Part shown: in pieces, positions 37,301 through 53,216 of the stretch
Position numbering within the stretch: position 1 is the stretch's first letter
Layout of the letters: the number at the start of each line of letters is the position of its first letter
Assembly (NCBI GenBank): GCA_023313575.1
Contig: JAJTTP010000004.1
Span: forward strand, 1,860,001-1,924,000
Length of the DNA stretch: 64,000 nucleotides
Origin: Eutypella sp. D-1
Taxonomy: Eukaryota; Ascomycota; Sordariomycetes; Xylariales; Diatrypaceae
Reading direction: 5' to 3'
The notes under the pieces: model-generated
Told to the model about the DNA's origin: nothing
The model's input: only the letters and a program-made list of their open reading frames with translations
Databases searched by the model: none
Position numbers and translations under genes: made by a program

Positions 37301-39458
37301 CCTCTTAACGATCTCTCGCCTCCATCGCGTGAGAAAAGGGGTGGGGCATATCCATTCTGTCATGAAATAATAAGAACTGGATATATCTATCTAGTTGGCC
37401 TTACATCTGACCCCATCTTACCAACCCCATCCTACTACATACAGTTCAAGCTTGCCCCCCTCCCCCCCTTTTTTTTTCTGGTGCTCGCGAGTTTGAAGGG
37501 CGGCGGTAGTTAGGGTAGGGGTCGTGGTCGTAGGGGTTTTCCTGGTGAGGCAAAAGAGGGAGAGAGAAAAAAAGGAACGAAATTTCAATAGTAATGAGTA
37601 ATATCCAGGAGCAAATCCTAGCCGCGATCGCGAAAGGAAATTCTAGATACAGTTTTGTTTTCTGCTTTTCTCGCCTCGGCAAAGCCTAAGCGTGACGTGC
37701 CCATGTTGTTGTCGGCTTATCACTCGCCTTCAACTTCCCACAGACAAGTCGTTCACGAGACAGTCCCAATTCCCCCCGCCGCCGCCGCGCGCCCCCGCTC
37801 AAATACGTCTTGTCGCGTCTCGTCTCGTCTCGTCTTGTCTTGTCGCCGAGTCCCCAGCGGCGGCCGCAGCGTCCAGTAATGCACTGCACTACGACATCTC
37901 GAGGAAGCATTGCCCGCGGCGAGTGCGTAAGTGACTCGCTCAGTCCACTTGCGCTCCGCGGGATATCAATTTTCTTATCCCCCAGAAGAGGAAATATGAA
38001 TATGACTTAGCAATGCCGATGAGTCGCGACGAGGGGTCCGCCTTCCGCCTTTCTCCTAACTCAACAAACGGGCGCTGCCTCTCGAGCCTGGCGCTCCGTG
38101 TCTTTAAACCATGCCACTGCTCTTGTGTATTCCCTCAATAACAACCCCTCCCCCCCTCCCGGCAACCCTTCTCCGGTTGCATGATCTTCTTTTCCGATAA
38201 TCCCTTTCCTCGCATCCTCGCTCAGTAGTCCGTTCTTCCATTCGCCGGATGAATGATATGGGACTTGGCCTTCTTCGCGGAGATAGAGACGCTTTCCCTC
38301 TCATCTGAACAGGGAAGGGAGGGGCGGGGAGATTAGGATATGATCTCCGTGGCAGAGAGCATGTAAGTCCCCCACCCCCAACACAACTACAGAATTAACG
38401 GCCGCCGAAAGATGGTGCGATGATGGCACTTAACGAGCTCGGCGCGGAACTCATCTCGGCTTGGACAAATCTCTAACTGCTTCCACCGCCCTCGGGTCCG
38501 GGGGCTGGGAGGTTGGGGTTGGGGAGCGGGCGCCCGTCCTCTAGTCAACGAAACATGACCATGGATGTTCAGGCAAGTATGACTGCAGGAATTAAGGTAT
38601 CCAGGCGGTGTCGCTTTCTGTCTTGGCTGCTCAGTTATTCGCCCGCCCGTTTGACTCAACTGTACAGTAGGTACGCTCTCGAGCTAGCTATCTCTTTTAA
38701 AAGACAAGACTTTTTCTTTTCTTTTGGCGTGGAGGCCTCCGCCTGGGGGGACGGTTTGGTTATTTTGTTACTTAGCTATGACACAATCTATGGCCTAAGT
38801 AAGAGCAAGGGGAAACGGGTTGGAAGGGGAAAAAAGGGGGGGGGAGGGGGGGGGCATGACGTGCCTTTGACAGTAGCAACTTATTGTTATTTGATTTATT
38901 TTTCTTTTTTCCCCTCAGTATCCTCGGACGTCCGTTTTTCTCTTACGCTACAGCTTACGGCACAATAAGAGAGGCCAAGAAACATTGGGAAACGAGAACC
39001 GTTTACTTCATAGTAAAGAAGAAATACAATTGAAAAAAGTAAAATAAAAAAACGTTCTGAACTCCCCAGGTCGTCTAAGTTACATGATTAGGCCCTGGTA
39101 CTTTTGGTTTCGTGTCGTTATGCTCGCAGATGTTGTATTCCCCCCTTTCCTTTGACCCGTTGCACTCTACGCCTCGTCCGTGCTCTATACCTATACGTGG
39201 AAAGAAAAGCGGCTGCACATTCCTTATTCCTTTTCCATATTGTCTCCCGGCGGCCAAAGGTAAGCCTGGCTCGATCTAGCAGTCAGGAAGGAGAGCCTGA
39301 GAAAAGTGGTATGGTGCAAGTATGTACTTGTGACAGCAAGGGAAACGTGCACCAAGCTATTTCCCATCTAGCCCGACCCGTAATTGTCGAAACTACCCTT
39401 CAACACCTCGATATTACAAAGCTGTATTGGTGAAAAGGGGTGCATTGCTGTTGTCCGA
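34352..39458. other. Intergenic region upstream of the histidine kinase
   Basis: No gene can be supported in about 5 kb. Features are a long T-rich stretch at 34560-34610, CCTGAT/CCTGGT-type short repeats at 34830-34890, TTTCCAGGTTGG repeats at about 35015-35045, GGATTTT repeats at about 35440-35490, TACCTAGGTA at 34903, 36062, 36298, 36836 and 36844, and CT-rich tracts (35180-35250). The part next to 34351 should contain the kinase promoter and 5' leader; the part next to 39459 is the 3' side of the transporter gene. Confidence 0.5.
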
Positions 39459-41010
39459 TTATGAGCCGCCGGTGCCGCTGCCGCTGCCGCTGATTTTGTT
39501 TGCGGCCTGGTTGAGGTACGGGGTTGGGTCGTAGTCGGGGGCATACGCCGGGGCCAAGCCGCCGAACAGGAGGAAGACGAATAGTACTGCGGCGACAATG
39601 ACGATGATCTTGCGGGTAGCTGGCCGGGCAACACCGAACTCGGCCCACTGGCGCGCGCCCTCGGAAGCATAGCCCTTGATGGCGTCGTAGCCGAGCTTGT
39701 AGTAGACCATGCCACCCAGGGCAATCGTGTAACCGAAAGCCTGGAGAGCGGAGACGGGAGTACCCCAGATGAGCATAGACGCGAGAACGAGCAGAACATC
39801 CTTCAGGACACCACAGAGGGTCATGACGAGAGACGAGGTCTTGCCGATCTATCATACAGTTAGTATTGGCTAGTACAAGGCCAGGATAAATAGCCTCGGA
39901 ACTTACCAAGAAGACAACCGAGATGTTCAGACCGAACGCGCACAGGCCGTTAAGGAAGAAGGTGAACAGGCCGACGTGGTAGACCTCGACCATAGAGACC
40001 TTGGGAACCTCCCAGAAGAGGGCAACGAGACCGTTCATGACAGCGCAAACGGGGGCGAAATAGTAAAGAGAGACCAGGGGGTCCATCTTGTACTCGGCAG
40101 AGCTGAGAAGGGCTTGAACAAGGTTGAGACGAATGGCCTCGAAGATGACACCACCAAGCTGGTAGAGGAATCCAATCCAGACGAATCGGATCTCACCAAA
40201 GGAGGCAATCATGACACCAACGACAATGGCAGAGACGTTCATCAGAACCTTCAGATTGGGAGCCGCAATACCCATGACCCAACTGGAGAGAAGGACGGCG
40301 ACAGGGGTGGTAGCCTTTTCACATGCAAGTCAGCATACCTACACTATCGATACATCAATGATACTCGGGGATGGGGATGGGGATGGGGATGTCCTCGACG
40401 GCGCGTACCTTGAGCATCTGAATGAAAGCAACACTGAGGTAGAGGTACGTGAGGTTACCGCAGATCAAACTCAAGCTGAAGAAGACACCGATGGGGACGA
40501 TGGCACGGAGGTAGACCCGGCCGGTCATCTTAACAGTCTTGCGTCCATCGAGAAGGGTGGTATAGCGGGCAAGCAGCTGGGTCGCGATGGTTGCGAAGGT
40601 CAGATGGTAGGTGGTCAGAATGACAGGGTATCCTAAAAAGTCTTAGAAGCCAACTCTTTCGACGGAGGACATCACGACAATGATGTCGAGAGAAGGGATC
40701 GTTGGCGCTTACGGAAGTCGAGGGTGTCTAGAATCCACTTGTTGAACAGAATGACTGAGGATGATAGACTGATCCATACTCTACACCGATCCAAATTCAA
40801 TTAGCACGATGAGCCAAAGACATTGTAAAGTCATCATTTTTGAAAATAGGAGCATAAGCTGGGTCTAACGTACGCGACATAGGCAGCCGGGTGAATCGCG
40901 GACTTAGAAGGCGCCGGCTTAGGGGCCTCCGGGTTCACAGTAGGGAGAACTGGTTCCTGAGGCTCAGGGCGAGGAATCTCGCCCGAGACGCGAGTCTTTT
41001 CGTCGGCCAT
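39459..41010 (-). CDS. Nucleotide-sugar/TPT-type transporter, probable UDP-galactofuranose transporter
   Basis: Five exons, 41010-40874, 40780-40713, 40632-40409, 40314-39907 and 39848-39459, all with GT-AG borders and matching phase, give 408 aa. After a Pro-rich cytosolic N-terminus come about ten hydrophobic helices typical of the drug/metabolite superfamily TPT group (formerly DUF250): AVWISLSSSVILFNKWIL, the internal-repeat motif VAFIQMLKATTPVAVLLSSW, and FLIGKTSSLVMTLCGVLKDV, the conserved substrate-translocation segment. The C-terminus ends in a Gly/Ser tail. It should be a Golgi antiporter of nucleotide sugar. The substrate is inferred from context: the next gene, head-to-head, is UDP-galactopyranose mutase, and in Aspergillus the mutase (ugmA/glfA) and UDP-Galf transporter (ugtA/glfB) genes are neighbours. 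Without that context it would be only a TPT-family transporter. Confidence 0.85.
40367..40390. repeat. (GGGGAT)4 tandem repeat in transporter intron 3
   Basis: Four tandem GGGGAT units lie inside the intron 40315-40408 of the transporter gene. They are ATCCCC on the transcribed sense. Confidence 0.85.
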
Positions 41011-44000
41011 CTTATCTATCTAATGATGATGGGTAAGAATGGCCAAATTATTGATACGATATTCGGGGGTAAGGGGTATGGTTTAAAAGTGAAGTGTTTG
41101 TAGATGAATTGGAAGGGTTGATGGTGAGTGGGTGGGAAAAAAGAGCGACGCGGCCAAGCCTGCTGAGACCAAATGGGGGGAGGACGGGATGGGGATGGGA
41201 TCAATTAAAAATGGTGTTAATCATGTAAAGTAAAAGCAGTCGTCGGAGGAGTTGAACGATTGCACGGCTACACAGTTGAGGATTTCTTCTCTTCCGTTAA
41301 TTATTGGAAGGGAATAGTCATCAACGGTAACGAGAACAAGGAAAACCGAGGAGGAGTGTGTGGTGGTTAGTTCTTTTCTGGGAAAATAAGGAGAGAGGGA
41401 GGAGAGGAAGAGACAAGACCGGACCAGACAGATAGACGAAGATTGAAAAGGGATAGATAATAAGATAATAGGATAAAAGAGTTCCAGGTTGCAGCACTCT
41501 GTTGATTTGTGGTGACCTGGAAACCTTGGAAAGTCCAGGTCTAGGGTGGCTTGTCTGAGTGTGTACTTGCATCTAAACTATCTATACTTAAGCTGCATAT
41601 GCTTTCTTTACGCGTTTCTAAGTACAAGATTTAGTAATGCATGTACTGCAAGTAAAGTACATACATACATACAGCTACGTACTAGATAGACCAAATAGGC
41701 TCGGCCAAGAGAAATTGAAAGTGGCATAATGGACAAATTGGGAGACCTTCAGGGCTGGGAGCGAACTTAGGGGAGTTCAGGTGGTACCTAGGTCAAATTC
41801 TACGGTGCCTATCCCAGGTAGGTATTGTTCCATGGAAGTCGGAACCGCCTATAAAATCCCCCCTGAACGGGAATTTCGATGACAAGATTCTCATCCTCAT
41901 CCATGCCCAGAGAGGTTTTATGCCAGGTATAGCGTATAGATCGGCACTATACCTAAGGATAGCCGGGCACCCACTCCGCCGTTGTATGGAGTCTGTTGCA
42001 GTCAGTAGGTATCTATCCCTTCCCTACCGCAACGTACTGCACAATTTAGAAGGGGAGTGAGTGGCCATCATGGTACGTAGATGATCCCTGTGAAATCTAA
42101 GATAAAGTTGTACTGTGTACCTACAGACTTAGCCTCATTTCCGACCGATACGCGGCCATATGACCTTAATCTCTTAGCATCCCAAAGTATCCTATACTCT
42201 CTCAATAAGAGCATAGCAGCTGTACCTTAAACCTGTACATACACCCTCATAAATATCGACTCTTCTATGATTTTTTCTTCTCTCTTCCTATTTTGTGCTT
42301 GAAGATAAGCTCTGCGCTTAGGTAATTCCAGAATTTAATTTCTAGAACTACAGTATTTTTGAATTCGTTCGTCATGAGATAGAGAAAACGTTGAAGCGAA
42401 CCTAAGCCTGCCTGCGTAGGTGTAGTAAAAAAAGAAAAAGAAGAAATGAACACTTTTGACTTTTCCACCGCACACCCCTGCATACATACGTAACTTACTT
42501 TTTGCTTTGCATACATACATACACCTAAATACTGTACGTAAACTTACCTGGGTTTGCTAAGCGGTCTAACTAATGCGCTGATCTCTTAAAGTCGGGGGGG
42601 ACTCTTAATTCTGTTTGGTGGAGCTGGGCTGGCTGGGATTAGCATGAGATGGGGGTCGCCCCGGGGAGGGTAAGGAGGGGGGCCCAGGGGTAAAGGGTTG
42701 CGCAATCATTCCAATCATATTACCCACTTAGCCCACGCTTTCCTGTCTAAAAAAGGTTTTTTTTCCCCCTGTCTTTTATCTGTTACCTTACTGAGGTCTT
42801 CACTTACTCATTAGGTACATACATTAATTATCCTTCATGCTTTTACGCCCTTAAAAAAAAAGGCTATTCATGGGCCCGGCCGCAGCGTCTCAAAAGAAAC
42901 CCATACCGTACATTGCTTCCTTAATTAGAATTCGGCGACGTCAGCGGACGCAAGGCTTAAGTATGTATCTATCATGCGTTCCTGGGCTAATGCTGCTGTG
43001 GCTTGAGAACAGACACGGCATTCATGTCTCTTGCTGATAAGGACGAGAAAATGAAACATTTATCCGCAAGGTGGGGTCCGTCGGCCATGATGCTTCGTTC
43101 CTCGTGGTGGTTCCTACATTGGTAAACACTTAAGTAGACTGCTTGACTGTTGATGCCATGCGTTTTTTGTAAAAGGCCACTTGGCCACCTAGCCTCACGG
43201 TTGGCTCTGGCCTTATTTAACCCCCCCAATCTACCAATTTGCCTACTACTAGCGAACGAGTTCAACTACCAATCGTGGCATAAATCGTAGATCCAAACCC
43301 AGGAGATCGACGGTGGTACATGATGGATAAACTTCGCTTAACGCCGCTCAAAGCCTCTTTAAGCTTGGGGGGAGGGGGGGGTCCGGAACCCCTTAAACTT
43401 CGCCCCCCTTCACAACGGGCTTAGTTAGACATATCGACATTCTATGGAAGGTTTACGTGTCGTGTCACTTGCTGCGTCCAGACAGGTTAGGGTTAATAAG
43501 GGATATCGGTAGTCAGCATCTAGCTCCCTTCTATGGGATGGACCGTTGGGGGGGCTCTGGTATACGCCGCCCGCGCCTATCAGTAGATCTTAATAGCAAG
43601 ACCAGCCTGTCCAGCCTGTCAACGATAAATGCAAGAACTACAGCAAATATCTCTCGAAAAGCAATGAAACCTTGTAGATTTCACCACACTACATAGTATA
43701 CAAGATCCGCAGCTCTTGCTGTCGCCGTTACGTACCTGCTAAACTCCATATCCGCGGTAAGAGATAAAATAAAAACCGGGAGGTATATTCTTAGGGAGCC
43801 CTCCCCCCGGTCGCGTGGGTAGTATGTACATAGTATGTCATCGTACAAGTACAATCGTTGGATGTACAACTCAGATAGCGTAGAACATCCATGAATTTGG
43901 CTTTATTTAGACTACCGATTGGTTGGGTTCGAAATGTTCGTAGTAAGTTCTGTGTCCTGCGCTAAAAAGTCTTTAGGATCGAGTCCTCCTAGCTACTGTA

Positions 44001-47000
44001 TACACCCATGGCTGCGACTACGTATGGAACCTTGGTGATAGTCTACTGACATTGTTCTCTACGCTAATAGGGCCAAGCATAGCATGGGATCTCGAAACGG
44101 GGGGCCGCCGCAACCACCACCACGACGATGACGCCCCGTGGACCCTATCTATGGATATTCCAGGTCAGGTAGTTTGCGGGTATGCAAGTCAAGATGTACC
44201 TAGCTGGCGGCTCCAGAGATTCGGGTTCCAATAGTTGGTTGTGGTGTGTGGTGATGGATGCAAGTCGTGCCCGGTGGCTGAATTGCTTTTTTTTTCTTTT
44301 TTTTTTCTGCTGCTGCGGGACGGTGCCGCAGCAGCTCAGCTCGTAGTCCGTATCCCGTATCTATTCTTGTATGGCTACCTAGGTACTCTGGGAAAAACCG
44401 GTTTGTTATACATAGTTCAGTATGTAAAGTGGGTGGTTCCGACGTGCCAAAGCCAGCATAGCATTAGGGCGTGCCCTCGTATAAAAAGGCTGGAATCTCC
44501 AGAGGTAAAGCACGAATTGATTGGCGATTGCGCGTCAGCTAAGCAAAAAAAAAAAAGAATAAGAGTCGAAATACGAATTGGATGGCCCTGAATCAGCAAT
44601 TCCTTGTTGGCAGAAACCCGCTGGTTTGGGCTGTCAATTAACTCTCAATGTGGCTTAATTTCGGTACCTAGCTCTAGGTAGTAGTCAGTCTGAGCTGAGA
44701 TACTTGCTTGGGTTAGTAATTCCTTACCTTACGTAGCCCACCAAGGGAGGAAAAGGACCACACTCGCAGGGTCGCTGTCGTGAAGCTGACTACGACATGT
44801 GTGCAAAATCTAGTGTGACGTGATCCCCTTTCACTTCACCTTCCACGACATTCGGAATCCCACATGGTGGTGGTGGTGGTGGCGGCATCAAGCACCGAGT
44901 TTTTACGGAGCACGATCGAAGTAGGAAAAGGGTAAAGGGAAGGGGGATACGGCATAATTCTGAAACGGACCTCACTCCTCACACATTATACCTACCTATA
45001 TTAGCAGATAGCAGATAGGCTCATTTCACAAAATTTCAGCTCCTTACGGATTAGGCTTAAGGGAATTTCTAGAATTGGACCTCGAAGGATGGACATCGTC
45101 GTCCCTCCGTTCACAGGGGGTTGTCAATTACGTATGTATAGGAAGTTAAGACGTGAACGTGCGGCTCTCGGTCAACCAACCCCACGACAACAGTGTACAT
45201 ACATAGCTAGCCGTCCCGCAACCACCACCGCACCACCGCCCGCACCACCGCATGGGCATGGGAGACGCTCGGATGGGGGGCGGCGTTACTATCAATACAT
45301 ATAACAGCACCGCTCATCACCTGTGCAATGGATGCTCAATGCGCCGCCCCGACCACATGCGTACGAGCCAGCGGACTTACGTAGTTATTATATGGGTACC
45401 CTGCGGAGGTTGTCAGCGCAGAAGCGTTCGGACCAACTATGCGACCTACTGTAATCGGAGGTAGCTGACGACGATCCGGGAACAGATCACCCCCCTCAAC
45501 TTTATTGTAGGTGTGTAAATTACGGTCTTCTTTTTTTTCTTCTTCTTTTCAAGGTCCGGCATTTCCTCTTCAAGGTTGGGCCTACATACATAATTACCCC
45601 TTCTGCTCTTCGCCTTACCTTTTCACCCCCCCTACCCCCCTAGGACGGGAAAAGAGAGGGTATGAGTGGCGGAATCGGGACAGCGAACGATATCAATTTG
45701 AGACGCCCGCCGGCCCCTCCCCTTTACATGTGACTCTGCAAATCTCTGTAGATCTGGTACCGCCTCTGGCTCTCTCGAAATTCATGGTGCGGGGCGTCTT
45801 CCCGGAACCTGGACCTCTCGACTTGCCCAAGACGGTCGCCGGCCCTTAGGCGGTTTTCAGGTGGATTGGTGCTCGCCGGCGAGCCCCCCAAGTCCATCGT
45901 CCGGGTAGGCAAGTAAAAGTAAAGCATGCATTCAGGCTTGGTGCCGCCGAAGGGGGGTACGGGATCTAGTTAGGGGCTCCCGTGCGAGACAAGCGCGCGC
46001 GCACGAGTGCAACGTCTGTAAAAGGGGGGGGGGGGGGGGGGGGTTTGTGTGGCCGAGAGATAGCATGTGTACTTTAGAGGACTACAATAGCCCCACGATG
46101 TTAAGCGATCACATATGATGAATGGGGTGGGTGGTTTGGACCGTCCCGTCGGCTCACCGAAGCGAAAAAAGGCTTTAAACATCAGACAAGGCCGCAGGGA
46201 AATTACCGGGGGGCGACGACGACAACCACTTATCATCGGACAAGCCCTGCCCCCTTATCGAAATTGAGGTGATGAATATCCCGGGATCCATAACGACGCA
46301 ACCACGCCGTTCGTCTACACTTTATCACTTATCTACGTACGTGTCAAATCTAATTAGCATGTAGCTAGCGAAACCCGGGAATTGCATAGTACTAACGTCT
46401 CTCTTATTATTTCTCCCACCCCAAGCCTAATAAGTAAGACAAGGGGGCGACGCGACCGGGGGGTTTGAGAGACAGGGAGGGATGGTGGCGTAAGGAAGCC
46501 AAGAAAATCGTCGATTAGCGGCGGCAGCGGGAAAGGAGATCCTAGATATGAATGAGGTGCTCTCAGCTCCTCATGCTGTCATGCCGCGGGGCTTTAGTGC
46601 CTTTTTGAACCTTCGGGCCACCTAGCAAAGCCACCGAGAAAGAGTATTATTACCACTCCAGACCGAGAGAGAAAGAAAAACAAAACAGTGAACCCCAATA
46701 TATACCCACGAGGCTGGCATCATCGACATGTTTCAAACACTCTGTCTGCTAGAGATTGATTATCTTGCCTCTTTCTGACTTCTCAATTTCGGCATGGAGA
46801 TGGCACAGCATGGAATATGGCTCGGGAAAACCCTGACCGAGGTGTGTCTACTCTCCCGTTAATAGTTTCCCATACGCGTAGTTATGCCACTGGATCTACG
46901 CGAGGGGTTGTTGTTGACAGGTGGGTAAAAGCGACCTTAGATACTGAATGTAACGCAACAATTTCGGACCAAGTTGTGACATTTTTTCAAAAAGCCTCAT

Positions 47001-48963
47001 TGTAGATATCTGATTACGACTCGAACTGCCCCGCCAACATCATTAACCTACAGAGTACCTCTGTTACGGAGCAAGAGGTTCAAGTGTGACATGATGCCAG
47101 ACCCTCGTCTCGACTTGCACGTGCAAACTCCCTCGGAGATTGGCCTGTAGCTACGGCACAAGTTAAGCAATATGGGCAATATAGGCGGCATGGGGCAAAT
47201 GCGGCTAGAAGAAACCATGATGTGCAGGGTTTTTGACTTGGATCAACCTATGTCAAGCACCTCAGGCACATGGCCGGTCGTTGACGGTGTGCGGCTGCTC
47301 ATCTTCAGGAAATTTGCACATGCAGGGCTTGGCCAGATAATCGAAAGTGACGATCATCCATTGGCCACGCGTAACCACATGCAAGTGGTGACCCCCCTGG
47401 CTAGCCCGGCCCGTCTCTCTCTCTCTCTTTTTCTTTTTTTTTTCTGGTTCTCACCTACATACTAAGTGTATGTAGAGTAAAAAGTACTCACTACGTACGT
47501 ACGTACTTTCTTTCCACTTTGGAAGAAACATTGGCCTGGCACTTCTAATTTTGATTTCTTATCTAACCCTATCACAAAGGCTGTGAGCCGGGAAATGGGC
47601 GACGGCTCACTAATCGTGGACGGACGGCGCTGCAACGGGCGGACGGGCGACGGGCGCTAGGATGTTTGGGTCGCCCACCCCTTTTTCGGCTGAGCAGGCC
47701 AACCCCCTCCCCCTCCCCCTGGATGAAGCCCCTGATTGACCGTGTAGTGATCATCAACGCCGGCCAGTGCAACACAAACAGCACGAGGCTGGAAAAAAGT
47801 TTTTAAGGTAAAGCTTACTTCTGTAGCGACAGTTTTGCGTAAAGATGTTGTCCTGGTCATCATTATAAACTTTGAAATAGCCTTGAAACCTTGAACAAAC
47901 TCAAGTCTATATGGTATGAAATCTGAAACATATAAATAATATTAAGTTTACTACTAGGTAGGTAGTTACGCGATTTTAGTTTCCCCAAGCCTTGATGAAC
48001 TAACTATAACTACTACATGTAAGTACCAGATGTTCAGGATGTTTCTAACCTTGAAGGATATGGCTATACCTGTAGACTACTGCTACATTGCTGTTGCTAC
48101 GGGAATTTCACCTAACAAAGTGAATACATAGTACCTAAGTAGTGTGTGCTGAAATGGTAGATCTGGTATAAGATAGCGCCGTGGCTCACTTGCATACATA
48201 GATGGTACATGTCGTAATACCATTGGCATAATACTATCTTGCTAGCGTCATCTAGTATCTCCCAAGTACTTTATAAAGAAGGTGCATTGAAGATTTACCT
48301 TGAAGTCGATGCACTACTGGCATAAATCTTACTGAGATAGGAATTAAGTGGAACGAAAGTAAAAAGCCAAGTAGTCTTAGCGCGGTGGTCCCATATTAAG
48401 TTCTTGGAGGGGCCGGAGGGGTTAAAATAACTTATCTCCTACGTAGTACTACCACCACCACTACCACTACCGAAGCACACCTGAAAAGAAAAGGTAATCT
48501 GAATGGTGGAAGGCAGGAAGGTAACCTAAATGTAGGTACCCAACTGCATGTATCTTGCTCTCTGCTAGTACTCTGCAGGTGGTTTACATAGTACCCCTGG
48601 TTGGTTAAGACCGGCAGCCAGCCAAATCAAAGGTTGAGCTTGTTTTTATTTTTTATTTTTCTCTCCCCGCCCCCCTTCTTCTTCCCCCGCTCTAGGAAGT
48701 TAAGTACTTAGACAGAAAAGCCAAAGACAGATATAGACAAGACCAGAACCTCTTTTTTTCCCTTATACCACTGTCCTATTTCCTCCGTCTTGTCTTCTTG
48801 CGAATATAGCATTAGACCGATATATCGTCTTTTCTCGTCTTTCAAGTATTTCCTTTTATTAGAAAAAAAAAAAGACTTGGATATCCAGTCTTGATCACCT
48901 TGAGAACTGATCTCGTTAACAATCTTCAACCCCCCACCTTCTTGTACAGATATAATAGTCAAG
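41011..48963. other. Large divergent intergenic region
   Basis: About 8 kb lies between the starts of the transporter (-) and UGM (+) genes. I see no frame with a recognisable domain. It contains a 20-G run (46024-46043), a short G/C-rich run near 43365-43382, TACCTAGGTA at 44376, and AT-rich stretches at 47.9-48.4 kb. The outer parts must hold the two promoters; the middle may contain decayed or non-coding sequence that I cannot classify. Confidence 0.5.
46024..46043 (+). repeat. G20 homopolymer
   Basis: Twenty consecutive G in intergenic DNA; the run length may be unreliable in an assembly. Confidence 0.9.
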
Positions 48964-50934
<1,971 letters not shown>

Positions 50935-52445
50935 TAGGTGTCTTAATCAGGCCGAGCTGGGGACGATCTTCATGAAAATGAGCTGCTGAGATGATTTTGT
51001 TGTCTTGCAATATCTATGATGTTCCCGCTTATAAAGAGGCCAAATAATCTGCCTCCGGAGGAGGTACCAGTGATACGAGGGCAAAATATTAGCTCATTTG
51101 ATGGTTTTACGAAGACAAGGAAAAAAAAAACATACGAAAAGAAATGGATGATGGATTGTTTGCAGGCATGGCTCGGACCTGACCGGGGAATCTGCTTGGC
51201 TTCAGTTTTTTGCTCTTTTTCCGGAACAGCAAGCAAAAGAAAAATTAGCACGAGGCGAGAACGCTTTAGAGAGAGAAGCTCGCTTACTATAGAACATAGA
51301 TTCTTAATCGATTTTCTAAAAAAGACAGGAGATAAGGGAGCAAAGCCGCTGCTGCTGCGCTCGTTTGAAGACGACGTTGTTAGATAGTTACGTTTCCCCC
51401 CTTCCTGTCATAGTAGAGGTCGGTTCAGTAACGCGTTTATCTTCCAAGTTATGACTTGTTCCTCTATGTCACACCCCCCACTTGCTGAGATGAATATATG
51501 CCCTGAGAAGGAGAGGCTTGCACCCATCGTTTGACTGGCCAAATCACTTGTTTAACCTACGACCCTTCGCAATCATTGTGAATGGCTACGTGAGTGGTAC
51601 ACATGCGTGTACGCATATGCCCATGTAGGAAATTCAAGTACGTGCGTCACTACGTCAAATTCTATATTTTCCCCATGGAGAGAGATGTGGCCAGGTAGGC
51701 AAGTAGTCATGTGATGTGCTTCTTCGCCTTGACATATATGGACCAAGACCGAAATCAAGTGCCGAATCCTCCTACTACCAAACCATCTAGGATGGGATGT
51801 ATAGGCAAGGTTTCGTCCTACTCGAGCCGAAGGCGAGCGAATCTCGTACGAGCGAAATCTGTAAGGACGTTCGTTATTCGAGAAAACCAGAAAAGGCCAA
51901 GCTCCGAAAAAAAAGAAGAGATGCAAAAGAAAAGCATCCATGGCACAATATTAAAAATAGACAGGCAGAAAAGGGCATTGGAGAAGTGGTTAAGGGCAAT
52001 GGGGGGGGTGAAAATGACATGTGCGTCTTGGGGCGTGGTCGCAAGGGAAAATGGTAACGAAATTTTGCTACGGCAAGGAACCCCCCCAGCCATTTCTTCC
52101 CTTACACCAATTCAGTTTTCGGCTTTGCCTATTACCTCCCACGTACATGCCTCGCTCAGTTCCGTTTTCCACCAGAGATCCACCCCTGTCTTAATTGTAC
52201 TAGATAATCAGGCTGATCGATTTGCCCTCAGGATCACGTACGCGGTGTGGTCTCAAACTTTCTGTAGCGGCGATTCTTATGCTGCATGAAAAAAAAAGAA
52301 ATTCAAGGTTGAATTGTGCGTGGCTCTGATGCTACGTACAATCATATTCCCCAAACGAAACGGCCCGGACTCCCATCAAAACCCTCTTCCTCCACCAATA
52401 AGAACCACACAAGGCGACGAGAGGCGTGTACCTAATCTAGGTCAT
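50935..52445. other. Convergent intergenic region
   Basis: This lies between the 3' ends of UGM (+) and the short-chain dehydrogenase (-). Frames present are Lys/Arg- or Ser-rich and show no family; none is called. Confidence 0.55.
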
Positions 52446-53216
52446 CTACCAGGCCAGGACATCGCCGGTCTGCGTGAGGAACTTTCCCGACGCGGTCTCG
52501 CGCGTAGCGGCGTCGATGACTTCGAGCATGCCGCGGACGCTATCGTCGACGGAGACCGGGGGCTCGCCAGGGAACCCCCATTCACGGGCGACGAAAGCGC
52601 CGGCGCGCGTGCGCACCCAACCCGGGTGCAGGGCGAGGGCGACGAGGCCATCAGCTTCGTGCTGCGTGTGCAGCGACTTGGTCAGGTAGTTGAGCGCCGC
52701 CTTGCTGGGCCCGTACGCGCCGCCGGGTAACGGCTCCATGTCCGTCACGCAGCCGACCGACGACGACATCATGACGAGCTTCGGACGCCCCGTCGGCGAT
52801 CGCCGCAGAAGCGGCCACAGAGCCTGGAATACCAGCAGCGGCGCGACCGTGTTCGTCTCGAACGCCGCCCGCAGGTCCTCGGCCCGCAGCTCGACGCTCG
52901 GTACGAAGGGCGGGCCCACGGCCGCGTTGTTGATCAGCACGTCGATGTGGCTTAGCCCGGAGCCGACGCCCGCGTGGAACGCCTCGAGAATCTTCTCCTT
53001 GGGGATGGCGGTCGAGAAGTCGAGCTTCACGATGTGCAGCGTGGTGCCGTTGGCGGAGGTGACGCTGTCGGTGTCGGCCTTGAGGCTCGCGGCCGCCTCA
53101 TCGTTGCGCACCGTCCCGACGACGGTCGTGGACGGGCGGCTCAGGAGCGACTTGGTAAGCCCGAGACCTAGACCTCTGTTGGCGCCCGTGACGACGTAGA
53201 CGGTGTTATCTGTCAT
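52446..53216 (-). CDS. Short-chain dehydrogenase/reductase, norsolorinic acid ketoreductase-like
   Basis: A single exon encodes 256 aa. The start at 53216 was chosen because MTDNTVYVVTGANRGLGLG begins with the Rossmann strand; the frame is open further upstream, but that sequence does not look like SDR. Motifs are TGANRGLG (10-17, NADP(H) binding), NNAA (96-99), the catalytic Ser in MMSSSVG (about 151-153), and YGPSK with Tyr168 and Lys172. The length and the sequence GANRGLGLGLTKSLL resemble fungal classical SDRs often annotated as norsolorinic acid ketoreductase (AflE/NorA-like). No polyketide synthase is nearby, so the name describes similarity only and the substrate is unknown. GC content is clearly higher than in the flanking DNA. 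Confidence 0.9.
   Translation of the reverse strand: MTDNTVYVVTGANRGLGLGLTKSLLSRPSTTVVGTVRNDEAAASLKADTDSVTSANGTTLHIVKLDFSTAIPKEKILEAFHAGVGSGLSHIDVLINNAAVGPPFVPSVELRAEDLRAAFETNTVAPLLVFQALWPLLRRSPTGRPKLVMMSSSVGCVTDMEPLPGGAYGPSKAALNYLTKSLHTQHEADGLVALALHPGWVRTRAGAFVAREWGFPGEPPVSVDDSVRGMLEVIDAATRETASGKFLTQTGDVLAW

Noticed and set aside
43486..43496. TTAGGGTTA near 43.49 kb as an interstitial telomere repeat
   Set aside because: Only one unit is present, as expected by chance.
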